In this document: positions 44,040 through 53,363 of the stretch, piece by piece
Layout: each line of letters starts with the position of its first letter
Numbering within the stretch: position 1 is the first letter of the stretch
NCBI GenBank assembly: GCA_023411795.1
Contig: JAEYOK010000035.1
Location: 62,001-126,000 of the forward strand
Direction: 5' to 3'
DNA: 64,000 nucleotides
Origin: Bacillota bacterium
GTDB lineage: Bacteria > Bacillota > Clostridia > DSM-8532
Position numbers and translations under genes: made by a program
Notes under the pieces: generated by a model
The model's input: only the letters and a program-made list of their open reading frames with translations
What the model was told of the DNA's origin: nothing
Databases searched by the model: none

Positions 44040-45354
44040 CCTGCTTCACTCCTTTCACACCAAAGAGCCATTTATTCTTTGCAAATTTAAATGCGGAAAA
44101 ACCCTGAAGCATCATCTTAGAAGCAGTTACTGCAGAGAAGAAGCTAAACAAAGTTCCAAAGAACAATGTAACACCAAATCCTCTAACAGGACCTGAACCC
44201 AGGATAAATAGAACAACAGCGGTTATTATAGTAGTGACATTTGAGTCAAGAATAGCTACAAATGCTCTTTTAAAGCCTGAATCAATTGATGCTCTTAAAC
44301 TTTTACCCTCTTTAAGCTCCTCTTTGATTCTTTCAAATATAACTACATTGCCATCTATACTCATACCGATTGAGAGTATAATACCTCCGATACCGGGCAA
44401 CGTCACCGATATATTAAAGTTCGCAAGAGTAAGTATCTGAAGTGCTAACAAGCCTGTTAATGCTATTGAAGCTACAATTCCCGGAAGTCTGTAATACAGT
44501 ATCATAAATATACAGACTAAAATAAATGAAATAATTCCAGCTTTCACCGCTACATCAAGTGCACCTTTACCAAGCTGAGCACTGATTGAGTCAACTTTTA
44601 CAGGTTCAAGTTTGGTAGGTAGAGCCCCAAATCGGATTTTGTCGGCTAAGGCCTTTGCGGAATCAAAGGTAAAATTACCTTCAATAGATGCTTCGGTAGA
44701 GGTTATCTGTGAATTAACCACGGGAGCAGAAATACAAATATCATCAATAAATATCGCTATTTTATTTCCGATATTCTCCTTGGTAGCTTTTGAAAAAGCT
44801 TCAACTCCTGATTGCTTAAGCTCAAGAAGAACAATATACTGAGAATTTTCATTCTGATAGCTTTTCGCTGTTTTAACCTGTTCACCTGTAAGAACAATTC
44901 TCCCCGAGGGAACAAGCTCATCAATTTCTTTATAAAAATCTTCATCATTTACTTCTTGAAATGTAAGTGCTCCGGTACTGCCTAAATCATCAAGAGCTTT
45001 CCTAGGATTAAATTCAGTCTCGTTGGTCGCCCAAGGAATATCAATGACCAGGCGGTTATTTGTAGCATCAATATTAATGCTCTTATCATAAATGCCCTGT
45101 GCATCAAGACGTTCCTCTATAATTTTTTGTGATGCGGACAAATCATCGGCTATGTTGCGCCCTTCTGACCCATTAGGGTAGACAGGCTCCAAGATAGCAC
45201 TTATACCACCACGGATATCAATACCGGTACGTATTTCATTTACACCTTTTATGATTTTGGCATCGGCAGGTCCCAGCCCTGTAAAAGCAAGCAAACAAAT
45301 GATTGCAATCAATAGGACAATAATGAATAGTTTAGAAGTCCTTTTATCGTTCAT
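44026..45354 (-). CDS. secD: protein translocase subunit SecD
   Basis: 442 residues. The first helix is followed by GPADAKIIKGVNEIRTGIDI with the D-x-x-GG region (GIDIRGGISAILEP), a large extracytoplasmic domain with a P1-type fold, and five helices carrying IGMSIDGNVVIFERIKEELK (about 335). Partner of SecF, whose gene overlaps its 3' end. GGAGGGA precedes the ATG. 150 bases upstream lies scfB; the gap shows no further gene. Confidence 0.97.
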   Translation of the reverse strand: MNDKRTSKLFIIVLLIAIICLLAFTGLGPADAKIIKGVNEIRTGIDIRGGISAILEPVYPNGSEGRNIADDLSASQKIIEERLDAQGIYDKSINIDATNNRLVIDIPWATNETEFNPRKALDDLGSTGALTFQEVNDEDFYKEIDELVPSGRIVLTGEQVKTAKSYQNENSQYIVLLELKQSGVEAFSKATKENIGNKIAIFIDDICISAPVVNSQITSTEASIEGNFTFDSAKALADKIRFGALPTKLEPVKVDSISAQLGKGALDVAVKAGIISFILVCIFMILYYRLPGIVASIALTGLLALQILTLANFNISVTLPGIGGIILSIGMSIDGNVVIFERIKEELKEGKSLRASIDSGFKRAFVAILDSNVTTIITAVVLFILGSGPVRGFGVTLFFGTLFSFFSAVTASKMMLQGFSAFKFAKNKWLFGVKGVKQVEEV

Positions 45355-45506
45355 TGGGAGCTTCCCTCCTTATCTATCTTTGTCTTGACTATCTTAACAA
45401 TTATACGGCTACTTTCTCTTATGAGTCAACAACTGACAATTATTTACAGAATAATTTAATTCGAGCAGAGAACTGAGATCACTCGAGTAATCGCCTAAGA
45501 AATGAA

Positions 45507-46871
45507 TTACTCTTGTACTTCTGTTCTTTCTTGCGCCTTAATCCACAGTGCGCATTCTACTCTTTTCTTTTCAAGCTCGCAACCTATTTCATATGGCACC
45601 TTGATATCATTATTAAACTGATATGCATTAGCTGCGCAACCGCCACTGCAATAAAACTTAGCCCAACATGAATTGCACTGGGGTTTTGTATATACATTGG
45701 TCTGTTGGAATGTTTCTCTAATTGGGTTTTCATTCAGCCCGTCATAAATATTCCCAAGAAGGAATTCTTCATGGCCTACAAACTGATGACAGGGGTACAG
45801 CTCCCCCTCAGGAGTCACAGCTAAATATTCAGTCCCTGAGCCACATCCTCGCATACGTTTAGCTATGCAAGGACCACCCTCCAAATCAATCATGAAATGA
45901 AAGAAATTAAACCATTGCCCGTTTTTTCTACGTTCAACATATTCTTTAGCCAAACGCTCATATTCATTGAAGGCTGTCTCTAAATCCTCATTTCGTATAT
46001 CAAGACCGGAATCCTTGGCAGCTACAACAGGTTCAACAGAAATCTGGTCAAAACCTAAATCAGCCATATGAATAACATCTTCACCGAAATCAAGATTATT
46101 GCGTGTAAAGGTACCTCTGATATAGTACTGCTGTTTACCCCGTTCTTCTACCATCTTCTTGGCAAGGGGCAAAATCCTGTCATAACTTCCTGAACCATCA
46201 ACCCGCTTTCTTATCGCATCATTGATTTCCTTACGGCCGTCAAGACTTAAAACCACATTATGCATATTCTCATTTATATAATTACGTTTATCCTCGTCCA
46301 GAAGCATCACATTTGTGGTTATGGTAAACCTGAAATTCTTTTTGGTTTCTTTTTCCCGTTCCCTTGCATATTCGACTATACCTTTGACAACTTCAAAGTT
46401 CATTAGAGGCTCTCCTCCAAAGAAGTCCACCTCGAGATTTCTCCTGTTGCCAGAATTTTCAATCAAAAAATCGATGGCTTTTTTCCCTACTTCTAAACTC
46501 ATAAGAGAGCGATGGCCCATATATTCACCAGTTCCGGCAAAGCAATAGGTACATCTTAAATTACAATCATGAGCGATATGTAAACACAGAGCCTTTACAA
46601 CAGTCCGCTTAGTCCATTTCGGAATCATTTCAGAGTATGGATCCGGTGTAAAGAGCATTTTATTGTCCTTAAGGTATTCAATATCCTCAATGGCTTCATT
46701 AATCTCTGACTTACTATATTTATTAAGATTTTCCAGTTTTTTATTATCTAAAACACCATCTTTGTCATAACAGTTCAATACATCATAGGCAACATCGTCT
46801 AATTCATGGACTGCTCCGCTCATAATGTCTAAAACCATATTTGTTCCATGGATTTTATAGGCATGTATCAT
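45507..46871 (-). CDS. scfB: SCIFF peptide maturase, radical SAM/SPASM thioether-forming enzyme
   Basis: 454 residues. An N-terminal peptide-binding (RRE-like) region (about 1-85) precedes the radical SAM core with CNLRCTYCFAGTGEYMG (about 103-119), whose CxxxCxxC binds the catalytic cluster. FFGGEPLMNF and LSLDGRKEINDAIR follow. The C-terminal SPASM part has C-x-x-x-x-E-Y-L-A-V-T-P-x-G-x-x-x-P-C and QCNSCWAKFYCSGGCAANAY with ligands for two auxiliary clusters. It installs thioether links between Cys and other residues in the SCIFF precursor encoded just upstream. AGGAG lies just before the ATG. Confidence 0.96.
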   Translation of the reverse strand: MIHAYKIHGTNMVLDIMSGAVHELDDVAYDVLNCYDKDGVLDNKKLENLNKYSKSEINEAIEDIEYLKDNKMLFTPDPYSEMIPKWTKRTVVKALCLHIAHDCNLRCTYCFAGTGEYMGHRSLMSLEVGKKAIDFLIENSGNRRNLEVDFFGGEPLMNFEVVKGIVEYAREREKETKKNFRFTITTNVMLLDEDKRNYINENMHNVVLSLDGRKEINDAIRKRVDGSGSYDRILPLAKKMVEERGKQQYYIRGTFTRNNLDFGEDVIHMADLGFDQISVEPVVAAKDSGLDIRNEDLETAFNEYERLAKEYVERRKNGQWFNFFHFMIDLEGGPCIAKRMRGCGSGTEYLAVTPEGELYPCHQFVGHEEFLLGNIYDGLNENPIRETFQQTNVYTKPQCNSCWAKFYCSGGCAANAYQFNNDIKVPYEIGCELEKKRVECALWIKAQERTEVQE

Positions 46872-46880
46872 AGAATTCTC

Positions 46881-47009
46881 CTATTTAATGAGCAGCTCAT
46901 TACAGCCGCCTGCTGTCTTCAACTTGCTCATTGACGCAACAAGAAGGGCTTTGCAGCCCTTCCACAGCTTAAGTTCATTAATTTCAAGCAATAACTTATT
47001 TTCTTTCAC
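46881..47009 (-). CDS. candidate small ORF between scfA and scfB
   Basis: A frame with possible GTG start at 47009 (inside the end of scfA), or shorter starts TTG at 46991 and ATG at 46931. It ends with a TAG whose bases are part of the AGGAG ribosome binding site of scfB. The ATG version encodes only MSKLKTAGGCNELLIK; the longer one adds a helical ELKLWKGCKALLVAS stretch. No clear Shine-Dalgarno precedes any start. The same DNA holds two hairpins, so an RNA role (processing or partial termination between precursor and maturase) is an alternative. Confidence 0.3.
   Translation of the reverse strand: MKENKLLLEINELKLWKGCKALLVASMSKLKTAGGCNELLIK
46887..46962 (-). promoter_or_regulatory. two hairpins between scfA and scfB
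   Basis: On the minus strand AAGGGCT pairs with AGCCCTT (46945-46962, short loop), and AATGAGCA (46925-46932) pairs with TGCTCATT (46887-46894). The first has no strong U-run, which suits partial termination or mRNA processing that would give more precursor peptide than enzyme. The second ends a few bases before the scfB ribosome binding site. Confidence 0.45.
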
Positions 47010-47136
47010 ATTCTTGATTTGCTACTGTGCAGGAAGTTTTGCAGGCAGATTGACATGAAGTTTGGCATTCACCACAACCCGCTTCTTTAATATCCTTATT
47101 TAAGGTAGATTTATTAATTGTTTTAATGTGTTTCAT
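46996..47136 (-). CDS. scfA: six-cysteine SCIFF peptide precursor
   Basis: 46 residues from the ATG at 47136, 6 bases after GGAGGAG; the reading frame stays open upstream but has no site there. The leader MKHIKTINKSTLNKDIKEAG is followed by six cysteines in 24 residues (CGECQTSCQSACKTSC, then the last Cys in NQEC). This matches the 'six cysteines in forty-five' family, a nearly universal ribosomal peptide of Clostridia whose thioether bridges are made by ScfB. The function of the mature peptide is unknown. Its promoter must lie in or near the end of the RCK-RyR gene. Confidence 0.96.
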   Translation of the reverse strand: MKHIKTINKSTLNKDIKEAGCGECQTSCQSACKTSCTVANQECERK

Positions 47137-47212
47137 TGTGTGCTCCTCCATATCTATTGATTTCAACATTAATAATATATCACAAGGTTTATATTGTGTA
47201 TAGACTAATAAA

Positions 47213-49156
47213 TCATTCAATCTCAAATACATCATAGCCTGTATAATCAAGTATTGACGGAATATTTTTGACCTGTTCATAATCCAGTTGTTGATATGTT
47301 GGATTCTGATTAAATCTTTGAGTCACATCATCTAATTCTTCCCATGAAACCAGGCATGCATGGCGTCTGTTAACTAGGTCCTTTGCTTTTGTAGCCTGAT
47401 TTACCTGGCTTAATGGCCATGTAACCCAACCTGATGCAAAATGGAAAGCATTCCAACGCAGATGCTCCTGTTTTGCTAAGTTATCAAGCTTCTCCCCTGT
47501 CAAATAATCCATTAATCTTACGGGTTCTTTTCTATTGTTTTGATCTTTATTTGGATATTTATTATCTGATCTTTCCTTCATTTCAAGTCCCAACAATCTC
47601 AGTTTTGTAGCTATATTTGAAGCTGCTGACCTATTAGACTCCTTTGTAAAGCCATCAAGACTGACCCAATTATCAGCAGGCTCAATATTGTATATACTAT
47701 TAAACAGAGCATTCATTTTTCTTGCCATCTTATCCATGGCTTCATTGATTATAATACTTTCAGTAAATATGTCAGTTAGCCTTCCAAAAAACCTCACATT
47801 TGGCAGCAGTGATGAGCTTTTTAAGTAGTCGAAATCCTCATCACTTGCAATGTAAACTGCTATTATAGGCTTTTTATTAACATTATTACGTTTAACTATT
47901 CTTTGTATTTCAATGGCAGCCTCAATATTTAGCCTGTCATTGCCTAATTCCACGACTATATAATTAATGGAGGCTATGTTTTTTTCTATTACATCGTAAA
48001 ATTCTTCAGACCCGGGCAATGAATCGAAAGTCTCCAGAAGATAATTATTCTTGATACCCGGATATTTATTGAATAGCATACCTTTTTTTCTTGCCATCTC
48101 ACCGTCAGTTATGATGGCCCTATAGTTGCCTCCAATGAACTGTCCTAAATAGATACTTTTTCGCAATATCTCTACCCCAACCGGTCCAAAACCAGCTAAA
48201 AAGATAGTGAACCCTGACAATGCTTTTGCGGATTTAATGTCCATAGGTAAATAATCATGTATAGGATAAGTCTCAAATAATTGTCTTGCAGACAAATCCG
48301 GAACATTAAAAGCCTTGAACTCGAAGTTGACATTCATCTTTTTATTTATCTCTTCAAAATACCTCTCAGCACTTTCGTCGGTAGTGTTTATGTAAATAGT
48401 TGTTTTTGTGTCAAATAGTTTATCCCTCTGAGCATTGTTTAATAGATTAAGAATAGCCTTTACATTTTTATTACCATCATTGGACAGAGCAAAAATATAC
48501 ATTTCCTTATTCAAAAGTCTTTTGGGAAGGTGAAGCTTCTTTAAGCTTTGTAAATCCTGCCAAACTGTATCTATTAATATAAAGGGGTCTTCTCTGAGCA
48601 TAAGCAATAGATTTCCATCCTCTTCCCCATCCTGAAGACTCTCGACAACAATATAACAACGTGATTTGCCTGCGGTTTTCAAGCTTTTTATAAGGCTCAC
48701 AGATGCTTCGTTAAAGCCAAGAAAAATATATACTTGTTGGCCCCTTGCTAAAAGTAGCTTTAACCGTGATAAAAACTTGAGTCCAAAAGAAGATAGAATA
48801 GTCAGAATCGTGAGCATTGCCCCCACAACATGTACTAAACTAAAGGCAAATACATAAAAACTGCTGTTTTGGACAGCTTCATTTACTTCTGAAAAATCAC
48901 TTTCCATTAAAAAGACCCTGCATGTACTAAATATAGCCCTTAAAGCCACAGAAGAAACCTGAAATGATTCTCCGGCAACAGCTTCGGAAGGCATAAAGCC
49001 AATAGTGTAAAGGGTGATTCCGCCTAAAACTGTGAAAATAGCTATGGGAATTTTAACTCTGTCAAACAGTTGGCGAAACCTTGCAATTACAACACAACAA
49101 AAAAGAATAATCGCCAATGAGGTAAATATGGACAGGAAAGATAATGGAAAAAGCAT
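47213..49156 (-). CDS. membrane protein with two RCK/TrkA-N-like domains and a C-terminal RyR domain
   Basis: 647 residues. Three membrane helices at about 5-27, 36-55 and 100-125 are followed by two Rossmann-like regions: QQVYIFLGFNEASVSLIKSL (about 138) and GFTIFLAGFGPVGVEILRKS (about 312), both with nucleotide-binding glycine patterns like RCK_N domains. Near 555-625 the block LDNLAKQEHLRWNAFHFASG and then NRRHACLVSWEELDD matches the RyR repeat domain found in ryanodine receptors and in bacterial proteins. The plan suggests a ligand-gated channel or sensor; the ligand is unknown. It is the gene upstream of scfA on the same strand, 76 bases away. Confidence 0.8.
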   Translation of the reverse strand: MLFPLSFLSIFTSLAIILFCCVVIARFRQLFDRVKIPIAIFTVLGGITLYTIGFMPSEAVAGESFQVSSVALRAIFSTCRVFLMESDFSEVNEAVQNSSFYVFAFSLVHVVGAMLTILTILSSFGLKFLSRLKLLLARGQQVYIFLGFNEASVSLIKSLKTAGKSRCYIVVESLQDGEEDGNLLLMLREDPFILIDTVWQDLQSLKKLHLPKRLLNKEMYIFALSNDGNKNVKAILNLLNNAQRDKLFDTKTTIYINTTDESAERYFEEINKKMNVNFEFKAFNVPDLSARQLFETYPIHDYLPMDIKSAKALSGFTIFLAGFGPVGVEILRKSIYLGQFIGGNYRAIITDGEMARKKGMLFNKYPGIKNNYLLETFDSLPGSEEFYDVIEKNIASINYIVVELGNDRLNIEAAIEIQRIVKRNNVNKKPIIAVYIASDEDFDYLKSSSLLPNVRFFGRLTDIFTESIIINEAMDKMARKMNALFNSIYNIEPADNWVSLDGFTKESNRSAASNIATKLRLLGLEMKERSDNKYPNKDQNNRKEPVRLMDYLTGEKLDNLAKQEHLRWNAFHFASGWVTWPLSQVNQATKAKDLVNRRHACLVSWEELDDVTQRFNQNPTYQQLDYEQVKNIPSILDYTGYDVFEIE

Positions 49157-49182
49157 GTATGTATCCTCTCTTGAGAGTATTC

Positions 49183-49584
49183 TTATGTTTCTAATTCTTT
49201 ACGTTTATATATTAAAGCATTTTTATCAGGTTCAAATCCTAAAGGCATATAATAATCTTCATTTAATCTTTCTGCTCTTAAAAGATATGTTATATTGGGA
49301 TTATGTGAGACTATCTGTTTAATAAGTTCTTTATCTACTCCGCTGTTTTGATATTCCTTGTCCACCACAACACTATTTATATATCCGTCACCAGCTTCAT
49401 CATAGGTTAGGCGGGCAAAACCTATCATATAATCAAAGTCCCAAGCTGTAACCACTAGCGTTGAGTTTTCTACCATGGTAGAAAGCCTTATATAATCATT
49501 CACTTTTTCTTCCCAACCGGCCTCAGTAAACATTTCTATAAGACGTATATAGTCGATTTCATAGCCTTTACGATACTTAATCAT
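49183..49584 (-). CDS. GNAT-family N-acetyltransferase
   Basis: 133 residues with the GNAT order: YIRLIEMFTEAGW near the start, MIGFARLTYDEAGDGYINSV (beta 3-4), VVDKEYQNSGVDKELIKQI as the acetyl-CoA loop (a changed Q-x-x-G-x-x-x-x-L motif, with Ser and Val in the variable places), and YMPLGFEPDKNALIYKRK at the end. The substrate is unknown. It precedes the RCK-RyR gene by 26 bases and is probably co-transcribed. Confidence 0.85.
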   Translation of the reverse strand: MIKYRKGYEIDYIRLIEMFTEAGWEEKVNDYIRLSTMVENSTLVVTAWDFDYMIGFARLTYDEAGDGYINSVVVDKEYQNSGVDKELIKQIVSHNPNITYLLRAERLNEDYYMPLGFEPDKNALIYKRKELET

Positions 49585-49751
49585 GGTAACCCCCCGTTAA
49601 CACTTACGGCATCATTAATATAATCATAATATTTTTTCATTCTTTTAACAAGGCGCAGAATTGTTCTAAAATATGTTGCCATGGCTACCGATTTTTTTAT
49701 AGTTACTCGTTATTATTAAACTGTAATCCGAAAGAACATGGAGGTTTTTAA

Positions 49752-50492
49752 ATGAAGAGAAATATAGTAAAAATCGATGAGGAAAAATGTAATGGTTGCG
49801 GTATATGTATAAACGCATGCCATGAAGGTGCTTTAAAGCTTATAAATGGAAAAGCTAAACTAATATCTGAATCTTACTGTGACGGACTTGGAGCATGCTT
49901 ACCGGAATGCCCGACAGGTGCGATAACTGTTGAAGAACGCGAGGCTGAAGCTTTTGATGAAGAAGCAGTTAAGATTAATATGGAGAATATAAAACAGCAA
50001 AATATTCAGCAAGAGTTAGTTAAGCCAATGGCCTGCGGATGCCCCGGTACCCGTGCCAGAGCTATTGAGAGAAGACCTGTAAGCCCTTCCCCCAGTACAC
50101 ATAAAGATAACTACGGCAGTCATGAGTCACAGCTCCGTCAATGGCCATGTCAGATAAGGCTGGTGTCTCCTCAGGCTCCTTATTTTGAAGATGCTCATCT
50201 TTTGGTCGCAGCTGATTGTACAGCATTTGCCTATGCTAATATCCATGAAGAATTTATGCGAAATAAAATAACCATTATCGGGTGTCCTAAGCTGGATGAT
50301 GAGGATTATTCAGAAAAGCTTGCCGCTATTCTTAGCTATAATGATGTACGCAGTCTGACCGTACTACGTATGGAAGTACCTTGCTGCGGAGGTCTGGCTC
50401 AAGCAGCTAAAAATGCACTCATTAAAAGCGGGAAAATGATACCATGGAATATAGTAACAATAACCACTGACGGTCAAATTCTTGAGAATTAA
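49752..50492 (+). CDS. 4Fe-4S ferredoxin-type protein with Cys-rich C-terminal domain
   Basis: 246 residues. The N-terminal 65 residues hold two cluster motifs: CNGCGICINACHEGAL and CDGLGACLPECPTGAI. A linker with MACGCPGTRARA follows, and the C-terminal domain (about 140-246) contains LLVAADCTAFAYANIHEEF, IIGCPKLDDEDYSEKL and VPCCGGLAQAA, Cys-rich elements that may bind another cluster or a metal. Proteins of this type occur widely in anaerobes beside hydrogenases and regulators, but the function is not established. Monocistronic and divergent from the acetyltransferase gene. Confidence 0.85.
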   Translation: MKRNIVKIDEEKCNGCGICINACHEGALKLINGKAKLISESYCDGLGACLPECPTGAITVEEREAEAFDEEAVKINMENIKQQNIQQELVKPMACGCPGTRARAIERRPVSPSPSTHKDNYGSHESQLRQWPCQIRLVSPQAPYFEDAHLLVAADCTAFAYANIHEEFMRNKITIIGCPKLDDEDYSEKLAAILSYNDVRSLTVLRMEVPCCGGLAQAAKNALIKSGKMIPWNIVTITTDGQILEN

Positions 50493-50599
50493 AAATAAAC
50501 TTGAACTCTACAAATGTATGCCCATAATCGAATTCACATTATGTTAAGAGAGGGTTAACTTTTTTGCTGCAATCTGTATAAAAATAAAACTATTACGCC

Positions 50600-52153
50600 T
50601 TATACAATTTTAGTAGTCCAGTTTTCCACGTTCCAGACATCGGTAATCCAGTCCTCATAGAACTCCGGCTCATGACATACCAGTACAACAGTACCTTTGA
50701 ATTCCCTTATTGCTTTTTTTAGCTCCTCTTTGGCATCAACGTCAAGATGGTTGGTTGGTTCATCTAAAACCAACCAGTTGACTTCCTTGAGCATTAGCTT
50801 GCATAAGCGAACCTTTGCACTTTCTCCGCCACTTAAAACCATCATCTGGCTTTGTATATGCTGGGTGGTCAGCCCACACTTAGCAAGAGCACTTCTTACC
50901 TCGGCGTTATTCATACCCGGAAAATCGTTCCAAATCTCCTCTAGCGCTGTGTTTGATGAACGTCCTGATTCTTGCTCGAAATAACCTGGAAAGATATAAT
51001 CATCCAACGTAACATTACCGCTGACCGGTTTTATCAGGCCTAAAATGGTTTTGAGAAGGGTTGTCTTGCCAAGCCCGTTTACCCCTTTGATAGCAATTTT
51101 TTGTCCACGTTCGAGGATTAAGTCCAGTGGCCTTGTCAGGGGCTCGTTATAACCTATCACCAGACTGTTTGCCTGAAAGACCACTCTGCCGGCCGCTCTT
51201 GCTTCTTTAAATTTGAAGACAGGCTTTATTCTCTCTCGGCCAAGCTCTATGATATCCATCTTGTCCAGCTTTTTCTGCCGGCTCTTTGCTAGATTTGCTG
51301 TTGCAGCACGGGCTTTGTTCCGTGCAACAAAGTCCTCAAGTTTTTCAATCTCTTTCTGCTGCTTATCATAAGCAATTTGAGTTTGCTGCTTTTTAAGCTC
51401 ATACATTTGTATGAACTGATCATAATTTCCCGTATATCTCGTAAGAACAGCATTTTCAACATGATATACTATATTAACCACATCGTTAAGAAAGGAGATA
51501 TCATGGGATACCAGAATAAAGCTATTATCATAGTTTCTTAAGAAATTCTTGAGCCATTTTATATGATTTTCATCAAGAAAGTTGGTAGGTTCGTCCAGAA
51601 TTAATATCATAGGATTTTCAAGGAGAAGCTTGGTCAAGAGCACCTTAGAACGCTGACCCCCGCTTAACTGAGATACATCTGTATCAAGACCTATTTCTCC
51701 TAGTCCCAGCCCATTAGCGACTTCCTCAATTTTGGCATCAAGAGTATAAAAGCCGCTATGCTCAAGCTCACTCTGAATTTCCCCCACATCTTCCATCATC
51801 AAATTAATATCTGATTCAGAGGCATCAGCAATCTTCTCGTATATTTCGAACATCTCTTTTTCCAAGTCGAACATATGCTTGAAGGCATCTCTAAGAGTGT
51901 CCCTGATGGTTTTTCCCTTGGTGAGAACTGTATGCTGATCCAAGTATCCAGTTGTAATACGACTACACCACTCAACCCTTCCTTCGTCGGGCATAATCTT
52001 TCCGGTTATAATATTTAAAAAGGTGGATTTACCCTCACCGTTTGCACCTACCAACCCGACATGCTCACCTTTTAGCAGTCTGAAAGAAGCATTTTCTAAA
52101 ATCTTCCTTCCCCCGAAATCATGATTTACATTTTCTACAGTTAAAATACTCAT
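50600..52153 (-). CDS. ABC-F family ATPase, YbiT/YkpA-like
   Basis: 517 residues from the ATG at 52153 (the frame also has a TTG at 52165 that would overlap the previous gene). Two ABC domains: Walker A GANGEGKSTF and GVNGLGKTTLLK, signatures LSGGQRSKV and LSGGESAKV, Walker B LILDEPTNFLD and LVLDEPTNHLD, with a linker (about 240-300) rich in Gln and Lys. No long C-terminal coiled coil, unlike the other ABC-F in this window. Likely ribosome-associated. It follows the aminotransferase gene by 8 bases, so it is in one transcript with it. Confidence 0.9.
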   Translation of the reverse strand: MSILTVENVNHDFGGRKILENASFRLLKGEHVGLVGANGEGKSTFLNIITGKIMPDEGRVEWCSRITTGYLDQHTVLTKGKTIRDTLRDAFKHMFDLEKEMFEIYEKIADASESDINLMMEDVGEIQSELEHSGFYTLDAKIEEVANGLGLGEIGLDTDVSQLSGGQRSKVLLTKLLLENPMILILDEPTNFLDENHIKWLKNFLRNYDNSFILVSHDISFLNDVVNIVYHVENAVLTRYTGNYDQFIQMYELKKQQTQIAYDKQQKEIEKLEDFVARNKARAATANLAKSRQKKLDKMDIIELGRERIKPVFKFKEARAAGRVVFQANSLVIGYNEPLTRPLDLILERGQKIAIKGVNGLGKTTLLKTILGLIKPVSGNVTLDDYIFPGYFEQESGRSSNTALEEIWNDFPGMNNAEVRSALAKCGLTTQHIQSQMMVLSGGESAKVRLCKLMLKEVNWLVLDEPTNHLDVDAKEELKKAIREFKGTVVLVCHEPEFYEDWITDVWNVENWTTKIV

Positions 52154-52161
52154 TTTTAATA

Positions 52162-53349
52162 TCAACCCAACCCGTATTCTTTTGCCAGCTTTGTAAATGC
52201 CTCCAAGCTGCGTTCTATCATGCTTAAATCGGCACAGTAAGCTATTCTAACATATCCTGGGCCTCTAAAGCCGCTGCCCGGAACTATCAAAAGATTATAT
52301 TTTGCAGCCGATGCACAAAATGCTACATCATCATCAATAGGAGATTTAACAAATAAATAGAAGGCTCCGTCTGGCTTAATACACTTAAATCCGATCTTAG
52401 TCAAATGGTTATAAAGTAAATCGCGCTTTTTCTTGTAATTTTCAGTATTAACTGCTACTTCGAGGTTATCGGCAATTACCTTCTGGAAAAGCGAAGGCGC
52501 ATTAACAAAACCTAAGGTACGGTTTAAAGTTACCATAACCGAGATCAAATTCCCAACCTCAGGGATTCTGCTGCTTGCTGCAATATATCCTATTCTTTCT
52601 CCCGGAAGGGCCAATGATTTGCTGAAGGAATTTATTGATATACTCTTTCTAAATATTGACAGGGTGTTAGGGACTTCTGCTCGGTCATAAACTAAGCTGA
52701 CATAAGGCTCATCGGAGATAACAAAAACATTAATCCCGAGTTCTGTTTCTTTTTTCTCTATAACTTCATTAAGCCGCTCCAAGGAATCTCTGCTGTAGAT
52801 TACCCCGGTTGGATTATTGGGCGAATTAATTATAATTGCCTTTGTCTTTTCAGTTATTGCATGCTCCACTGCTTCCACATCAATCTGGAAACTATCCTTT
52901 ATGGTATTGACAATAACTGTTTTTCCCCCTGCTTGCTCAATATAGGTTCCATACTCTACAAAGAACGGGGCAAGCACCATTACTTCCTCTCCCGGATTTA
53001 AAAGAGCCTTCAAAGTCACATTGAGGCCTGCAGCCGCTCCGCATACCATAACGATGTTATTTTCATCAAGAGTAACCCCACTCTTCTTTTGGAGATAAGC
53101 AGCAACCTTCTGTCTTACCTCAGGATACCCTGCATTACTCATGTATTTATGCAATCCCGGCTCTTGGCTATTAACATATTTCTTTATAGACTCAAGTACT
53201 TCAACAGGCGGTTCCACTTCAGGATTCCCAAGGCTGAAATCATATACATTGTCTTCTCCGTATATCTTTTTTAAACGAGCTCCCTCTTCAAACATGGCCC
53301 GTATCATTGACGACTTTCCAAGTCCTTCTACCAACTTTTTATTAAACAT
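52162..53349 (-). CDS. class I/II PLP-dependent aminotransferase
   Basis: 395 residues of fold-type I. FSLGNPEVEPP (about 39), CGAAAGLNVTLKALLNPGEEV, IINSPNNPTGVIYS (about 174), VISDEPYVSLVYD and the Schiff-base lysine in SINSFSKSLALPGERIGYIA (about 235) are visible. The final FVKSPIDDDVAFC and RIAYCADLSMIERSLEAF are typical of aspartate or aromatic aminotransferases. A role in making aryl pyruvates for IorAB is plausible but not shown. GGAGG precedes the ATG. Confidence 0.93.
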   Translation of the reverse strand: MFNKKLVEGLGKSSMIRAMFEEGARLKKIYGEDNVYDFSLGNPEVEPPVEVLESIKKYVNSQEPGLHKYMSNAGYPEVRQKVAAYLQKKSGVTLDENNIVMVCGAAAGLNVTLKALLNPGEEVMVLAPFFVEYGTYIEQAGGKTVIVNTIKDSFQIDVEAVEHAITEKTKAIIINSPNNPTGVIYSRDSLERLNEVIEKKETELGINVFVISDEPYVSLVYDRAEVPNTLSIFRKSISINSFSKSLALPGERIGYIAASSRIPEVGNLISVMVTLNRTLGFVNAPSLFQKVIADNLEVAVNTENYKKKRDLLYNHLTKIGFKCIKPDGAFYLFVKSPIDDDVAFCASAAKYNLLIVPGSGFRGPGYVRIAYCADLSMIERSLEAFTKLAKEYGLG

Positions 53350-53363
53350 TTCAAGTCCTCCTT

